Below the pieces are notes generated by a model. That model worked only from the letters and a program-made list of their open reading frames with translations. It ran no database searches and was not told where the DNA came from. Below are positions 30,091 through 31,980 of a stretch of 31,980 nucleotides of DNA, piece by piece; within the stretch, counting starts at the first letter, position 1, and each line of letters begins with the position of its first letter. Position numbers and translations under genes: made by a program. This DNA comes from Apostichopus californicus (Eukaryota; Echinodermata; Holothuroidea; Aspidochirotida; Stichopodidae), in assembly GCA_020650975.1 (NCBI GenBank), contig JAIPMN010036124.1, positions 3,325 to 35,304 of the forward strand. The letters are read 5' to 3'.

Positions 30091-31880
30091 ATACCTGGCT
30101 TGAAAATGGATGAAAATACATTTCTGTACACAACACACTTTCACAAGTGACAACACATTTGTTTGGTATTACTTTGGTATCCAATACAGTGTCTCAGTAG
30201 ATACAACAAGCAATCTCCAGAGTGCTTCCTAGATATGTCCCTTAGAGCAGATCCAAAATCATAGTGAAAGTGGATTTAACTTACCATAACTGCTAACCTT
30301 ACTTAAAGGGGCATAATCAGTCGACCCCTCAGCCTAACTTTTAAAACATCAGAACTTTCAACCTGTCAAATCTCATCTCCCTCAAAAGTACTTTCATGTT
30401 TCAAGAATGATATAAAAGAATTATAAATGACATATAGATCCAAGGACTTATCTTCCATAAATATAACATTTCAGAAACAAATGAATGGTCTTGTTGGAAT
30501 ACAAGGGAAATTGGGATGACTACATTTGACCCTATTACTAATTATCATGAGTGAAGAACAGCGGAGGAAGAAGTCACAATGCCAATTTAAAATCATAAAT
30601 CCTGGGACAAAAAATCCAGTGGGGAGAAATTGCTTCAAGTGCTGGACTGAAAGCTTTGTATGCTTCATGTTTCCAATTGTTTTCTCTAGCCAAGGCCAAG
30701 TGCAGTTGACTTTTAAAGTCCCCCTCCCTTTTAAATTATATTTTGATTTCCTACAGCCACCACCGCCTAACCCTAACCAATTATGAAGGAACAACAATCC
30801 CTTGAGGGTAGAGGGATTCGTAGGAGTATTAGTCCTAGATGTGAAAAATTCAAATAGGACACAAAATGTCTTGCACAATTAAAGTCAACTTCATTGTGAA
30901 AAATTATGCACCATCGTTCCAAAAAAAAAAACAAGTAGATTGAATTCATTCCAAAAGTATGTATTTCGCTACATGGAACGAAGATGTTACCAATTATTCT
31001 CTATCTCCATCATCCATACATGCCAATAAACCCTCTGCCTAAGTTGATATGGTTGATTTATTAAGATAATCATTATGAAAAATGACAACAGACAATAATT
31101 AAACGAAAATATAATAGGAATATACATAAACAAGTAGACTAAATATAAAAAGAAATAATAGTACTAATAATAATAAAATAATTAGAAGAATAACATTAGC
31201 CTGCATTCAGTTCTGTATATGTAGGCCTACTGTAGTGTAGATTTGCCTATTGTAACTGTAGCATATCGTTAGTCAAGGATAACTTCGAGTTACGCCATTA
31301 GCCTGGGAATATCGTTCAGTGGATACACTCACTGGGCCTGCCTCCTACATTTGCTCTGTCAAGTAAAATCACTGTTTATTCCGTAAATGACATGCTAAAG
31401 TAACTCTTTCGCAATTAACTTGCCATTGGGTCATACACAATAACTTTAAATCCGATGTCCCTGGCTTGCACTTGTATGCTGGTACAGTTAGTGAATTCAA
31501 CGGATGAATGACGTCATGAGAACTCACCATAACAAAAATAGGAACGATTTTAGGAAAATCGTCCACATATGTTTCGATTTTGTTATATTCATAACTTTGC
31601 GACTATGGACCAGTATAGAAGTAATAAAAACATATTGTGATGAAATCTACAAGAGATATACAGCAGGATATGCCCGTATTTCAGCCCAAAAAAGCATTGT
31701 CACCGAAGTGGAATGTGACAACAACTCATTATATTTCTTGGCATTTAAAATTGCCTCGTATCGAAGATTGGACGCTCCTATTACTAAATGGAGTATTCCA
31801 CACTCTGGCGGGATGTAAAAGCCACTTCCGGTATTGGCGTGATGTTTGTTTTTGGCGGTAACGACGAGATATCTGAAAGT

Positions 31881-31929
31881 ATTTCGGAGACAAAACAATG
31901 TCTCCTGAAATGAAAATTCTCTCCGAAAT
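31881..31929. repeat. nested inverted repeat
   Basis: ATTTCGGAGA (31881-31890) is exactly complementary to TCTCCGAAAT (31920-31929). Inside, GGAGACA (31886) and TGTCTCC (31899) form an alternative 7-base stem with a 6-base loop. Meaning unknown. Confidence 0.6.
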
Positions 31930-31980
31930 TGAATTTTTTCAGAGTGTTTTTTCCCCGCTATCGACATAATTGAATCATAT

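Larger units (their letters stand above)
26661..31980. other. AT-rich non-coding stretch to the window end
   Basis: I find no gene I can support. Open frames up to 135 codons (30471-30878, -) occur but show no family motifs, biased composition or splice context. Visible structures are a run of 15 G at 30076-30090, a T-run near 27643, an AT/AAT-rich patch at 31140-31195, and a small inverted repeat at 31881-31929. Confidence 0.5.

Noticed and set aside
30471-30878. 135-codon open frame on the - strand
   Set aside because: No family motif, Cys/Phe/Pro-rich composition without pattern, and the opposite strand is also partly open. Treated as chance.

Overview
This is a eukaryotic, animal-type window: AT-rich, intron-bearing, mostly non-coding and full of decayed transposable elements. 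The mix fits a marine invertebrate, possibly an echinoderm or another deuterostome: a mag/SURL-like Ty3/Gypsy element, a hAT-type transposase with a TTF-like zinc finger, a HECT-like fragment, a solo integrase-core gene and a SET plus tyrosine-recombinase remnant. The lineage is inferred from family resemblance only. I see no intact, clearly functional housekeeping gene, rRNA or tRNA.

Layout. 1-708: flank without a gene. 709-2823: spliced but broken hAT transposase, + strand, one intron, nonsense codons, frameshifts and an internal deletion. 2824-3266: HECT-like C-terminal fragment that shares a reading frame with the end of the transposase. 5655-6150: diverged tandem repeat with nuclear-receptor-like half-sites. 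6309-6999: integrase-core (DDE) gene fragment, - strand, with a 3' splice site and one stop. 7662-9295: GC-rich repeat units. 10916-11102: possible small MITE. 12808-13203 (-): small ORF with a C-terminal hydrophobic segment, function unknown. 13327-18458: a roughly 21-bp GATATC satellite split by a 4,826-bp LTR retrotransposon (13548-18373, - strand) with near-identical 165-bp LTRs, a 5-bp target duplication, PBS and PPT. Its gag-pro-pol is broken many times. 20165-25251: - strand remnant of a multi-exon gene that starts with a SET methyltransferase domain, continues through short splice-bounded exons inside a tandemly duplicated exon-intron module, and ends with a Crypton-like tyrosine-recombinase domain. 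25252-31980: no gene I can support.

How the parts relate. Most of the window records successive insertions and decay. The retrotransposon is the youngest datable event: 4 differences per 165-bp LTR, and removing it restores the satellite register exactly. The most unusual region is 20.1-25.3 kb, where a chromatin-modifier domain and a recombinase domain lie co-linearly on one strand with repeated exons between them. Whether they form one gene needs transcript evidence. All homology calls come from reading motifs, not from a search.
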